Origin: Nocardioides sp.
GTDB taxonomy: Bacteria > Actinomycetota > Actinomycetes > Propionibacteriales > Nocardioidaceae
Assembly: GCA_021731205.1 (NCBI GenBank)
Contig: JAKFXV010000226.1
Location: 1 to 10,908 of the forward strand
DNA: 10,908 bases
Direction of reading: 5' to 3'
Below are positions 1-8,594 of this stretch, in pieces. Each line of letters starts with the position of its first letter. Within the stretch, counting starts at the first letter, position 1. The notes under the pieces are model-generated. The model was not told the DNA's origin and searched no databases. It saw only the letters and a list, made by a program, of their open reading frames with translations. The position numbers and the translations under genes are program-made.

Positions 1-404
1 ATCCCACAGACCTCGCCGCTGGCCCGGTAGTCCAGGAGCCCCGATCCAGTGAGGTAGCCGCGGGCCACGCACTCCACGGGTTCCATGGCGAGCGCCTCGC
101 AGATCACGGCCCGGCCGGCAACGGCGTCAGGCACGTCGAGCGAGACCACATGGTTGGGGACCAGATCGGCAACCTGCCCGAACCACCACAACGACATCTT
201 GGTGAGGATCGCGCCCTTGTCGGGGATCTCGCTGTCGAGCACGAAGTCGAACGCCGAGATCCGGTCGCTGGCGACCATCAGCAGGCGACCCGCGTGCTCC
301 CCCGCGTCGATGCGATAGAGGTCGCGCACCTTGCCGGAGTGAACGTGCGTGGCGCCCTCGAGCCACGGAGCTGCCGGGATGTTGAGTTCGGCGTCGTGAG
401 CCAT
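1..404 (-). CDS. purC: SAICAR synthetase PurC, N-terminal part (cut by window edge)
   Basis: PurC joins CAIR to aspartate using ATP to give SAICAR in cytoplasmic de novo purine synthesis. Reading the minus strand from ATG at 404 gives 134 codons open to the window edge. The family motifs appear in order: SGKVRDLY (residues 23-30, nucleotide-binding lobe), SDRISAFD (46-53), DKGAILT (62-68) and [14 protein letters not shown] (109-122). The family is usually about 290-300 residues, so less than half is present here. The ATG has no recognisable Shine-Dalgarno sequence. Instead a TAGGCT box lies 7 bases upstream, which suggests a leaderless transcript of its own. The gene lies 43 bases after the last of three lipoprotein genes and in the same direction as purD and purB, so it probably also receives operon read-through. 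Identification is secure; the C-terminal half is unseen. Confidence 0.95.
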   Translation of the reverse strand, partial: MAHDAELNIPAAPWLEGATHVHSGKVRDLYRIDAGEHAGRLLMVASDRISAFDFVLDSEIPDKGAILTKMSLWWFGQVADLVPNHVVSLDVPDAVAGRAVICEALAMEPVECVARGYLTGSGLLDYRASGEVCG

Positions 405-411
405 ATCGCAC

Positions 412-417
412 AGCCTA
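412..417 (-). promoter_or_regulatory. Candidate -10 box for purC (TAGGCT), leaderless geometry
   Basis: On the minus strand TAGGCT ends 7 bases before the purC ATG at 404. This fits the actinobacterial TANNNT -10 consensus, and the spacing would put transcription start at or next to the A of the start codon. There is no purine-rich ribosome site before purC. I see no convincing -35 hexamer at 16-19 bases. The function is inferred. Confidence 0.4.
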
Positions 418-447
418 GGGACCCGAAACTACGCAGTCCGGGCTGGG

Positions 448-954
448 TTACTCCGGGGGCGATTCTCTTGGACGGACGTTGTACCAGATGACGTCGCGAA
501 CGTCGACCACGGTCACGATATGTGCCTCGTTGGTCAACACCACCCCGGCACCGGCAGCGACGGTGGCCTCCGCATCCACCTCGAAGCCAACCTCCTGGAG
601 CTTCGCCTTCGCTGCGGCCACTGCCTTCGCGGCCGAGCCGTGATAGGCCGTGACCAGCAAGAATGAACCGTCCTCCATCCGTGCGCTGCCACCGATCCGG
701 AGGTCCCCGAGGGGGACTTCGGATTCAGGAAATCCATCGGGCAACCGGTTGCCCGCGATGATGTCGATGTCTTCTTGCGTGACGGTCAAGTCACCGGGCT
801 CGAAATCCACCGCGTCGTCGCCGGGCTCGCTCGCCCTGAGGGTCGCCACGCTGCCGAGTCCGCGCTGCGGAGAAGGGTCGTCGGAGCCGCACGCTCCCAA
901 CCCGGGCGCTAGCAGGAGCGCTACCAAGCCAGCGCGCGAGATCCCGAGAGCCAT
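448..954 (-). CDS. Small secreted lipoprotein, third of a tandem paralogue trio
   Basis: This is a 168-residue protein of unknown function. It has a lipoprotein signal peptide: R7, a hydrophobic run at 8-19, and lipobox L-G-A-C with the lipidated cysteine at 22, so it should be anchored outside the membrane. An acidic, flexible linker follows to about residue 65, then an alpha/beta-like domain with LPDGFP (71-76), a GSF strand (96-98), an alanine/lysine-rich helix (108-121), GF (123-124), a VLTN turn and a terminal WYNV strand (157-160). A GTG at 987, overlapping the upstream stop by 8 bases, would add 11 residues. I prefer ATG 954 because from there the protein aligns without gaps to the neighbour at 980-1477: cysteine, LPDxFP, GF and L(T/S)N fall at identical positions. 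The Shine-Dalgarno-like AAAGGGA is about 15 bases upstream, longer than ideal, so the start remains somewhat uncertain. Confidence 0.8.
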   Translation of the reverse strand: MALGISRAGLVALLLAPGLGACGSDDPSPQRGLGSVATLRASEPGDDAVDFEPGDLTVTQEDIDIIAGNRLPDGFPESEVPLGDLRIGGSARMEDGSFLLVTAYHGSAAKAVAAAKAKLQEVGFEVDAEATVAAGAGVVLTNEAHIVTVVDVRDVIWYNVRPRESPPE

Positions 955-979
955 GGGTCCAGCCAGTAGTCCCTTTCCG

Positions 980-1477
980 TTAGCCACCTTGCTTTTCGAT
1001 CACGTAGTTGATCGTCCCTTCGGTGGCCAGGACCTTGACCAGGTACGTGTCGTTGCTCAGCTCGGCCCCGCCGGCGCTGGCCATGGGCGAATCCTCGATG
1101 ACCGAGAATCCCTTGTCCTCGAGTTTGCCGACCGCGTCAGCGACCGCGTCCTCGGCCGAGGAGCCGGTCGCAATGATCACCGTGAACGACGCTCCGTCCA
1201 TCGACTGAGAGCTGACGATGTCACCGTCCACCAGCGCGATGTCATCGGAGGGGAAGTCGTCGGGCAGTTTGTCGCCCACGGTGAAGGTGCCATCCTCGCC
1301 CTCGATGGTGACCTCATCGCCCTCGATGTCGACGTCAACGTCGGTGCCAGCGTCACCCGCGGCGTCCTCCATGGCATCCTCGACAGCGCGTTCGCTGAGC
1401 TCTTCTCCCCCGCACGCGACCAGCGCGGGCACCAACAGCAGTGCGACTACGAGTGCCGCGATCCGGTTTCGCTTCAT
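980..1477 (-). CDS. Small acidic secreted lipoprotein, second of a tandem paralogue trio
   Basis: This 165-residue protein has no function I recognise. The signal peptide starts with KRNR (2-5), continues with a hydrophobic stretch at 6-19 and ends in lipobox L-V-A-C with cysteine 22. A strongly acidic linker rich in Asp and Glu (24-65) leads into a domain with TVGDKLPDDFP (66-76), SF (98-99), an Ala/Asp-rich helix (107-121), GF (123-124), ELSN (139-142) and a terminal INYV strand (156-159). The start ATG at 1477 is well supported by GAGGAGG five to six bases upstream. The gene lies 31 bases downstream of the paralogue at 1509-1994 and 25 bases upstream of the preferred start of the third copy, so all three are probably cotranscribed with purB. 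Short acidic actinobacterial lipoproteins of this kind are common and mostly uncharacterised. Confidence 0.85.
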   Translation of the reverse strand: MKRNRIAALVVALLLVPALVACGGEELSERAVEDAMEDAAGDAGTDVDVDIEGDEVTIEGEDGTFTVGDKLPDDFPSDDIALVDGDIVSSQSMDGASFTVIIATGSSAEDAVADAVGKLEDKGFSVIEDSPMASAGGAELSNDTYLVKVLATEGTINYVIEKQGG

Positions 1478-1508
1478 GGGGTTCCTCCTCGAAGTCCGCG
1501 TCGGGGGT

Positions 1509-1994
1509 TCAACGCTCGGTGACGACGTAGTTAACCGAAGTCTGGCCCCCCGACAGCGTGGCCGCTAGTTCCACCCGGTAACCCTTCGAACGCAACACCA
1601 TGGAGACCGAACCCGGGGTCTGTTTCCTGGACCGGACCACGAACCCGCGCTCGGTGAGCAGCGCGCTGGCGTTCGCCGCTACGGTCTTCGGCTCGCCGGT
1701 GACCAGCACCGTCACCGAGAACCCCGCATCCGGGTCGCTCAACGACGACAACACGGTGCCGGGCACCACCGGAACCTTCTGCACCGGATAACCCGCGACC
1801 AACTCGCCGGACGTGTCCACCTGCCCACCGCCCGGGGTGTCGATGGTCGTGTCACCAGAGGGTACGGCGGACGGCGTCTGCGTTGGGTCGGCCGGCTCAG
1901 CATCGTCCGAGCACGCTGTCAACAGCAGTACGCCGGCCGCGAGCGCGACGGCCCATCGGGGCGTCCGCCGGCTTGGCTGCCAGGGTGTCGTCAC
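1509..1994 (-). CDS. Small secreted lipoprotein, first of a tandem paralogue trio
   Basis: This is a 161-residue protein of unknown function. It starts with GTG at 1994, preceded by GGAGGA with a 7-base spacer, which fixes the start. An Arg-rich n-region (R9, R10, R13), a hydrophobic core (14-25) and lipobox L-T-A-C with cysteine 28 mark a lipoprotein. A linker rich in Thr, Pro and Gly (29-63) precedes the shared domain: VAGYPVQKVPV (66-76), GFSVTV (91-96), an alanine-containing helix (103-115), RGFVV (116-120) and VNYVV near the end (154-158). It is more diverged from the other two copies than they are from each other and lacks their LPDxFP motif in exact form. It begins 32 bases after the purB stop, consistent with cotranscription with purD-purB. 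Confidence 0.83.
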   Translation of the reverse strand: MTTPWQPSRRTPRWAVALAAGVLLLTACSDDAEPADPTQTPSAVPSGDTTIDTPGGGQVDTSGELVAGYPVQKVPVVPGTVLSSLSDPDAGFSVTVLVTGEPKTVAANASALLTERGFVVRSRKQTPGSVSMVLRSKGYRVELAATLSGGQTSVNYVVTER

Positions 1995-2026
1995 GGTGTC
2001 GTCCTCCAGATGTGTCCGAGTGATGG

Positions 2027-3463
2027 CTACAGGATGGCGCCGGGTCGGTAGCCGGCCGCCGCCGGATCGGAGGCGATCACCGCCTCGGCCCGCCGGGCGA
2101 CCTCGGCGATCTGCGCCTGCGCCGCTCCGGTGAACGTCAGCGGATCGGCGACCAGCGCTGCGATCTGATCTCGACCGAGGCCCAGCCGAGCGTCGGCGGC
2201 GAGCCGGTCGTACAAGTCGTTCGCGCCCAGGCCTTGTCTCATGTCGAGCGCCACCGCGACGGCGTGCTGCTTGATGGCCTCGTGCGCGATCTCGCGGCCG
2301 ACCCCGGCTCGCACCGCCGCCATCAGCACCTTGGTCGTGGCCAGGAAGGGGAGGTAGCGGTCCACCTCACGCGCGATGACCGCCGGGAACGCGCCGAACT
2401 CGTCCAGCACCGTCAAGAACGTCTGGAACAACCCGTCGGCGGCGAAGAACGCATCGGGCAGCGCCACCCGTCGTACGACCGAGCACGAGACGTCGCCTTC
2501 GTTCCACTGATCACCGACGAGCTCACCGACCATCGAGAGGTGGCCCTTGAGCACGATCGCCAACCCATTGACCCGCTCGCACGAGCGGGTGTTCATCTTA
2601 TGGGGCATCGCGGACGACCCGACCTGACCTTCGGCGAAGCCCTCCGTGACCAGCTCGAGACCGGCCATCAGTCGGATCGTGGTGGCCAGGTTGGCTGGTG
2701 CGGACACCACCTGCACCAGCGCCGACACCGCATCGAAGTCGAGGGAGCGAGGGTAGACCTGGCCCACGCTCGCGAACGTGCGCTCGGCGACCGCCGCTTC
2801 GAGGGCGGCCAGGCCGGCTGCGTCACCGCCGAGCAGGTCGAGCATGTCCTGCGCGGTGCCGACCGGACCCTTGATCCCGCGCATGGGGTAGCGCACGATC
2901 AGATCGTCCAGCCGCGCGATGCCGACCAGCAGCTCGTCGGCCGCCGTCGCGAACCGCTTCCCCAACGTGGTGGCCTGGGCGGCGACGTTGTGGGAGCGTC
3001 CGACCAGCACCGTGTCCTGGTGCTCCACGGCAAGCGCGACGAGCCGAGCCAGGGTGGCGACGGCCCGCTGCCTGATCAGCCGCAGCGAGGCCGTGATCTG
3101 GGCCTGCTCGACGTTCTCCGTCAGGTCCCGCGAGGTCATCCCCTTGTGGATGTGCTCGTGGCCCGCGAGGGCACAGAACTCCTCGATCCGCGCCTTCACG
3201 TCGTGGCGAGTCACGCGTTCGCGGGCGGCGATCGAGTCGAGGTCGACCTGGTCGATCACGGCTTCGTAGGCCTCGATCACGCCGTCGGGCACGTCGACGC
3301 CGAGGCTGTGCTGCGCACGGAGTACGTCGACCCAGAGCCGCCTCTCCTCGCGGACCTTGTGCTCGGGAGACCACAACTCGACCAGGTCGGCGCCGGCGTA
3401 GCGAGCGGCAAGCACGTTGGGGATGGCGGGTCGGGTCACGTGGGCACCTATGGGGTCACTCAT
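2027..3463 (-). CDS. purB: Adenylosuccinate lyase
   Basis: PurB splits fumarate from SAICAR (giving AICAR) and from adenylosuccinate (giving AMP), so it acts in both the main purine route and the AMP branch. The 478-residue protein has the fumarase/aspartase superfamily landmarks: TSRDLTEN (110-117), GRSHNVAAQATTLGKRF (155-171, with catalytic-type H158) and the flexible signature loop GSSAMPHKMN (282-291). The length is normal for the actinobacterial type. ATG at 3463 begins at the expected N-terminus and overlaps the purD stop in an ATGA arrangement, which implies translational coupling. Longer open frame upstream runs antisense-like through purD and is not family sequence. The lipoprotein trio follows 32 bases downstream. 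Confidence 0.97.
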   Translation of the reverse strand: MSDPIGAHVTRPAIPNVLAARYAGADLVELWSPEHKVREERRLWVDVLRAQHSLGVDVPDGVIEAYEAVIDQVDLDSIAARERVTRHDVKARIEEFCALAGHEHIHKGMTSRDLTENVEQAQITASLRLIRQRAVATLARLVALAVEHQDTVLVGRSHNVAAQATTLGKRFATAADELLVGIARLDDLIVRYPMRGIKGPVGTAQDMLDLLGGDAAGLAALEAAVAERTFASVGQVYPRSLDFDAVSALVQVVSAPANLATTIRLMAGLELVTEGFAEGQVGSSAMPHKMNTRSCERVNGLAIVLKGHLSMVGELVGDQWNEGDVSCSVVRRVALPDAFFAADGLFQTFLTVLDEFGAFPAVIAREVDRYLPFLATTKVLMAAVRAGVGREIAHEAIKQHAVAVALDMRQGLGANDLYDRLAADARLGLGRDQIAALVADPLTFTGAAQAQIAEVARRAEAVIASDPAAAGYRPGAIL

Positions 3464-4701
3464 CGGGCGGCTCCCTGCGCAATGTCGGTGCGCCATTGAG
3501 CACCGGGAAAGGTGATGTCGCCGAGGCCGGCGTAGGCGGTCTCGCGGGCTTCGCCGAGGTCGGCCCCCACGGCGGTCACGGCCAGCACCCGGCCGCCCGC
3601 GGTCACGAGGGCGTCCCCAGCCGAAGCCGTGCCGGCGTGGATGACGTGGACCCCCGGGCGGGACTCGGCCGCGTCGACTCCCTCGATGGGGTCGCCGCTG
3701 GAGGAGGTCTCGGGATAGCCCTTGGACGCCATCACCACCGCGACGGCCGCGCCGGAGCGCCACCGCGGAGGCGGTACGTCCGACAGCGTGCCGGTTGCGG
3801 CGGCGTACAGCAGCGGAGCGAGCGGGGACTCCAGCAGCGCCAGGAGTGGCTGCGTCTCGGGGTCGCCGAAGCGAGCATTGAACTCGATCACCCGCGTGCC
3901 TCGCGAGGTCAGCGCCAGCCCGGCGTACAGCAGACCGGTGAACGGCGTGCCACGGCGGGCCAACTCGTCGACGGTGGGCTGCAAGACATCACGCAGCACC
4001 TCCTCGACCAGACCCGGCGGCGCCCAGGGCAGCGGGGTGTAGGCGCCCATCCCCCCGGTGTTCGGGCCTCGGTCTCCGTCGAAGATCCGCTTGAAGTCCT
4101 GGGCTGGTTGGAGCGGATAGACGGTCGCCCCGTCGGTGATCGCGAACAACGACACCTCTGGCCCGTCGAGGTACTCCTCGATGACGACCTGCTGGCAGGC
4201 CGCCGCATGGGCCAGCGCCTCGGCGCGATCGGAGGTGACCACGACGCCCTTGCCAGCCGCGAGGCCGTCGTCCTTCACGACGTACGGCGGCCCGAAGGCG
4301 TCCAGCGCCGCCGCGGCCTGGTCGGGGGTGCCGCACACCCGGGAGTCGCCCGTCGGCACTCCGGCGGCTCGCATCACGTCCTTCGCGAACGCCTTCGAGC
4401 CCTCGAGCTGGGCAGCCTCGGCGCTGGGCCCGAAGGCGGCGATCCCGCGCGCGGCCACCGCATCGGCCACCCCGGCCACCAGCGGCGCTTCGGGACCGAT
4501 GACGACGAGGTCGATCGCCAGCGAACGGGCCAGCTCCGCAACGGCCACACCGTCGAGCTGGTCGACGTCGTGCAGCGTCGCCACCTGCGCAATCCCCGGG
4601 TTGCCGGGCGCGGCATGAACCTCGACAACCGTGGGGTCCAGCCGCAGGCTGCGGGCCAAGGCGTGCTCTCGACCACCGCTGCCGACGACGAGGACCTTCA
4701 C
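3460..4701 (-). CDS. purD: Phosphoribosylamine-glycine ligase (GAR synthetase)
   Basis: PurD makes glycinamide ribonucleotide from phosphoribosylamine, glycine and ATP, the second step of purine synthesis. The 413-residue protein has the full family layout: N-terminal GSGGREHALA (7-16), GNPGIA (33-38), GPEAPLVAGVAD (69-80), then the ATP-grasp fold with LEGSKAFAKD (99-108), VVKDDGLAAGKGV (141-153), GPNTGGMGAYTP (212-223) and the metal-binding EFNARFGDPETQ (273-284). It starts with GTG at 4701. GAGGG directly touches the start codon and is too close to serve well, while TAGGGT six bases upstream could be a -10 box for a leaderless message. It is the promoter-proximal gene of the minus-strand group and is divergent from the DUF427 gene. 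Confidence 0.97.
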   Translation of the reverse strand: MKVLVVGSGGREHALARSLRLDPTVVEVHAAPGNPGIAQVATLHDVDQLDGVAVAELARSLAIDLVVIGPEAPLVAGVADAVAARGIAAFGPSAEAAQLEGSKAFAKDVMRAAGVPTGDSRVCGTPDQAAAALDAFGPPYVVKDDGLAAGKGVVVTSDRAEALAHAAACQQVVIEEYLDGPEVSLFAITDGATVYPLQPAQDFKRIFDGDRGPNTGGMGAYTPLPWAPPGLVEEVLRDVLQPTVDELARRGTPFTGLLYAGLALTSRGTRVIEFNARFGDPETQPLLALLESPLAPLLYAAATGTLSDVPPPRWRSGAAVAVVMASKGYPETSSSGDPIEGVDAAESRPGVHVIHAGTASAGDALVTAGGRVLAVTAVGADLGEARETAYAGLGDITFPGAQWRTDIAQGAAR

Positions 4702-4707
4702 CCCTCA

Positions 4708-4713
4708 ACCCTA
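4708..4713 (-). promoter_or_regulatory. Candidate -10 box for purD (TAGGGT)
   Basis: TAGGGT on the minus strand lies 6 bases before the purD GTG and matches the actinobacterial TANNNT consensus with leaderless spacing. AGGG inside it could instead serve as a ribosome site 7 bases from GTG, so the element is ambiguous. No clear -35 is seen; that position would fall inside the divergent DUF427 start region. Confidence 0.35.
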
Positions 4714-4722
4714 TCGGCGGAC

Positions 4723-4728
4723 TAGTCT
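4723..4728 (+). promoter_or_regulatory. Candidate -10 box for the DUF427 gene (TAGTCT)
   Basis: TAGTCT ends 6 bases before the ATG at 4735, again TANNNT with leaderless spacing. No Shine-Dalgarno sequence is present before this ATG. A TTCACC at 4697-4702 could be a weak -35, but at 20 bases the spacer is too long to be convincing. Confidence 0.38.
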
Positions 4729-4734
4729 CGGGCT

Positions 4735-5241
4735 ATGAGCACGTTCGCCCGGCCGACCCCGCACCCGGCCGGCCCTGGGCAGGAGTCGGTGTGGGACTAC
4801 CCTCGCCCGCCGCTGGTGGAGGTTCGCACCGATCTGCTCGAGATCTACCTCGGTGGCGACCTGATCGCCCGAACTCAGCACAGCTGGCGGGTCCTCGAGA
4901 CCAGCCACCCCCCGACGTACTACCTCCCGCGGGGGTCGTTCACCGACGGCGCGCTGCGCCCGGTCGAGGGCAACAGCTGGTGCGAGTGGAAGGGCCAGGC
5001 CAGCTATTTCGACGTCTTGGGAGGAGGGCTGCTCGCCTCCCGGGCGGCGTGGACCTACCTGGACCCGGTGCCGTCGTTCGCGGAGATCGCCGGTGCGGTC
5101 GCCGTGATGCCGGGGCGGATGGACCGCTGCCTGCTCAACGGCGAGCAGGTCACTGCACAGCCCGGGGGGTACTACGGCGGCTGGATCACCGCGGACATCG
5201 TCGGGCCGTTCAAGGGCGGGCCCGGCAGCGACGGCTGGTAG
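4735..5241 (+). CDS. DUF427 (NTP_transf_9 family) domain protein
   Basis: This 168-residue soluble protein of the DUF427 family has no established biochemical role. Family hallmarks include WDYPRPP (20-26), the segment IYLGGDLIARTQHSWRVLET (37-56), PPTYYLP (59-65), CEWKGQASYFDV (83-94), AAWTYLDP (104-111) and the C-terminal GGWITADIVGPFKGGPGSDGW region (148-168). These Trp/Tyr-rich motifs form the core of the compact family fold, and the protein is single-domain with a short N-terminal extension (1-17). There is no signal peptide or membrane segment. The ATG has a -10-like TAGTCT six bases upstream and no ribosome site. The gene diverges from purD; a link to purine metabolism is not shown by the sequence. 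A TauE-type transporter follows 110 bases downstream, separated by a repeat and a palindrome, so the two are probably regulated separately. Confidence 0.9.
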   Translation: MSTFARPTPHPAGPGQESVWDYPRPPLVEVRTDLLEIYLGGDLIARTQHSWRVLETSHPPTYYLPRGSFTDGALRPVEGNSWCEWKGQASYFDVLGGGLLASRAAWTYLDPVPSFAEIAGAVAVMPGRMDRCLLNGEQVTAQPGGYYGGWITADIVGPFKGGPGSDGW

Positions 5242-5270
5242 CACCGCGGATTTCTGCACCGCGGATTTCT
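5241..5270. repeat. Perfect 15-bp tandem duplication
   Basis: GCACCGCGGATTTCT occurs twice head to tail, at 5241-5255 and 5256-5270. The first copy starts on the last base of the DUF427 stop codon, so the duplication is non-coding. It looks like a slippage duplication; no function is evident. Confidence 0.95.
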
Positions 5271-5298
5271 TCAAAGATTGGCGTCGGGGTCGAGCCAT

Positions 5299-5336
5299 GT
5301 GTTTAAATCGAGTAATTCACTCGACTTTACAAACAC
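5299..5336. promoter_or_regulatory. Hyphenated palindrome, probable operator of the TauE/SafE gene
   Basis: Inner arms TCGAGT (5308-5313) and ACTCGA (5319-5324) flank AATTC. Outer arms GTGTTT (5299-5304) and AAACAC (5331-5336) extend it, with AAA and TTT runs between. The block is far richer in A and T than its surroundings and lies just before the transporter start. A possible promoter (TTGGCG at 5278-5283 with TTTAAA at 5302-5307, spacer 18) would overlap the left arm, so a bound protein could repress. The regulator is not known from the window. Confidence 0.55.
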
Positions 5337-5351
5337 AGTAGGAACACACCC

Positions 5352-8542
<3,191 letters not shown>

Positions 8543-8552
8543 GCGGCTCGGG

Positions 8553-8558
8553 TAGCCT
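8553..8558 (+). promoter_or_regulatory. Candidate -10 box for lysS (TAGCCT)
   Basis: TAGCCT lies in the 52-base gap after the lipid kinase stop. Transcription from about 8565 would give a leader of roughly 30 bases containing the AGGAG ribosome site. Read-through from the kinase promoter is equally possible. Confidence 0.3.
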
Positions 8559-8594
8559 TCGGCGTCCCACCCCCCACGCTGCAGGAGCCCCCGC

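Noticed and set aside
420..441. Terminator between the last lipoprotein and purC
   Set aside because: Only a 4-bp CCCG/CGGG pairing with a 13-base loop is present, which is too weak to call.
3464..3763. N-terminal extension of purB to 3763
   Set aside because: The extra 100 residues lie within purD in another frame and are Arg-rich; the family N-terminus and the ATGA overlap support 3463.
2234..4725. Long plus-strand frames of about 420 and 409 residues opposite purB and purD
   Set aside because: They are antisense shadows with Arg/Gly/His-rich sequence; purB and purD motifs are complete on the minus strand.
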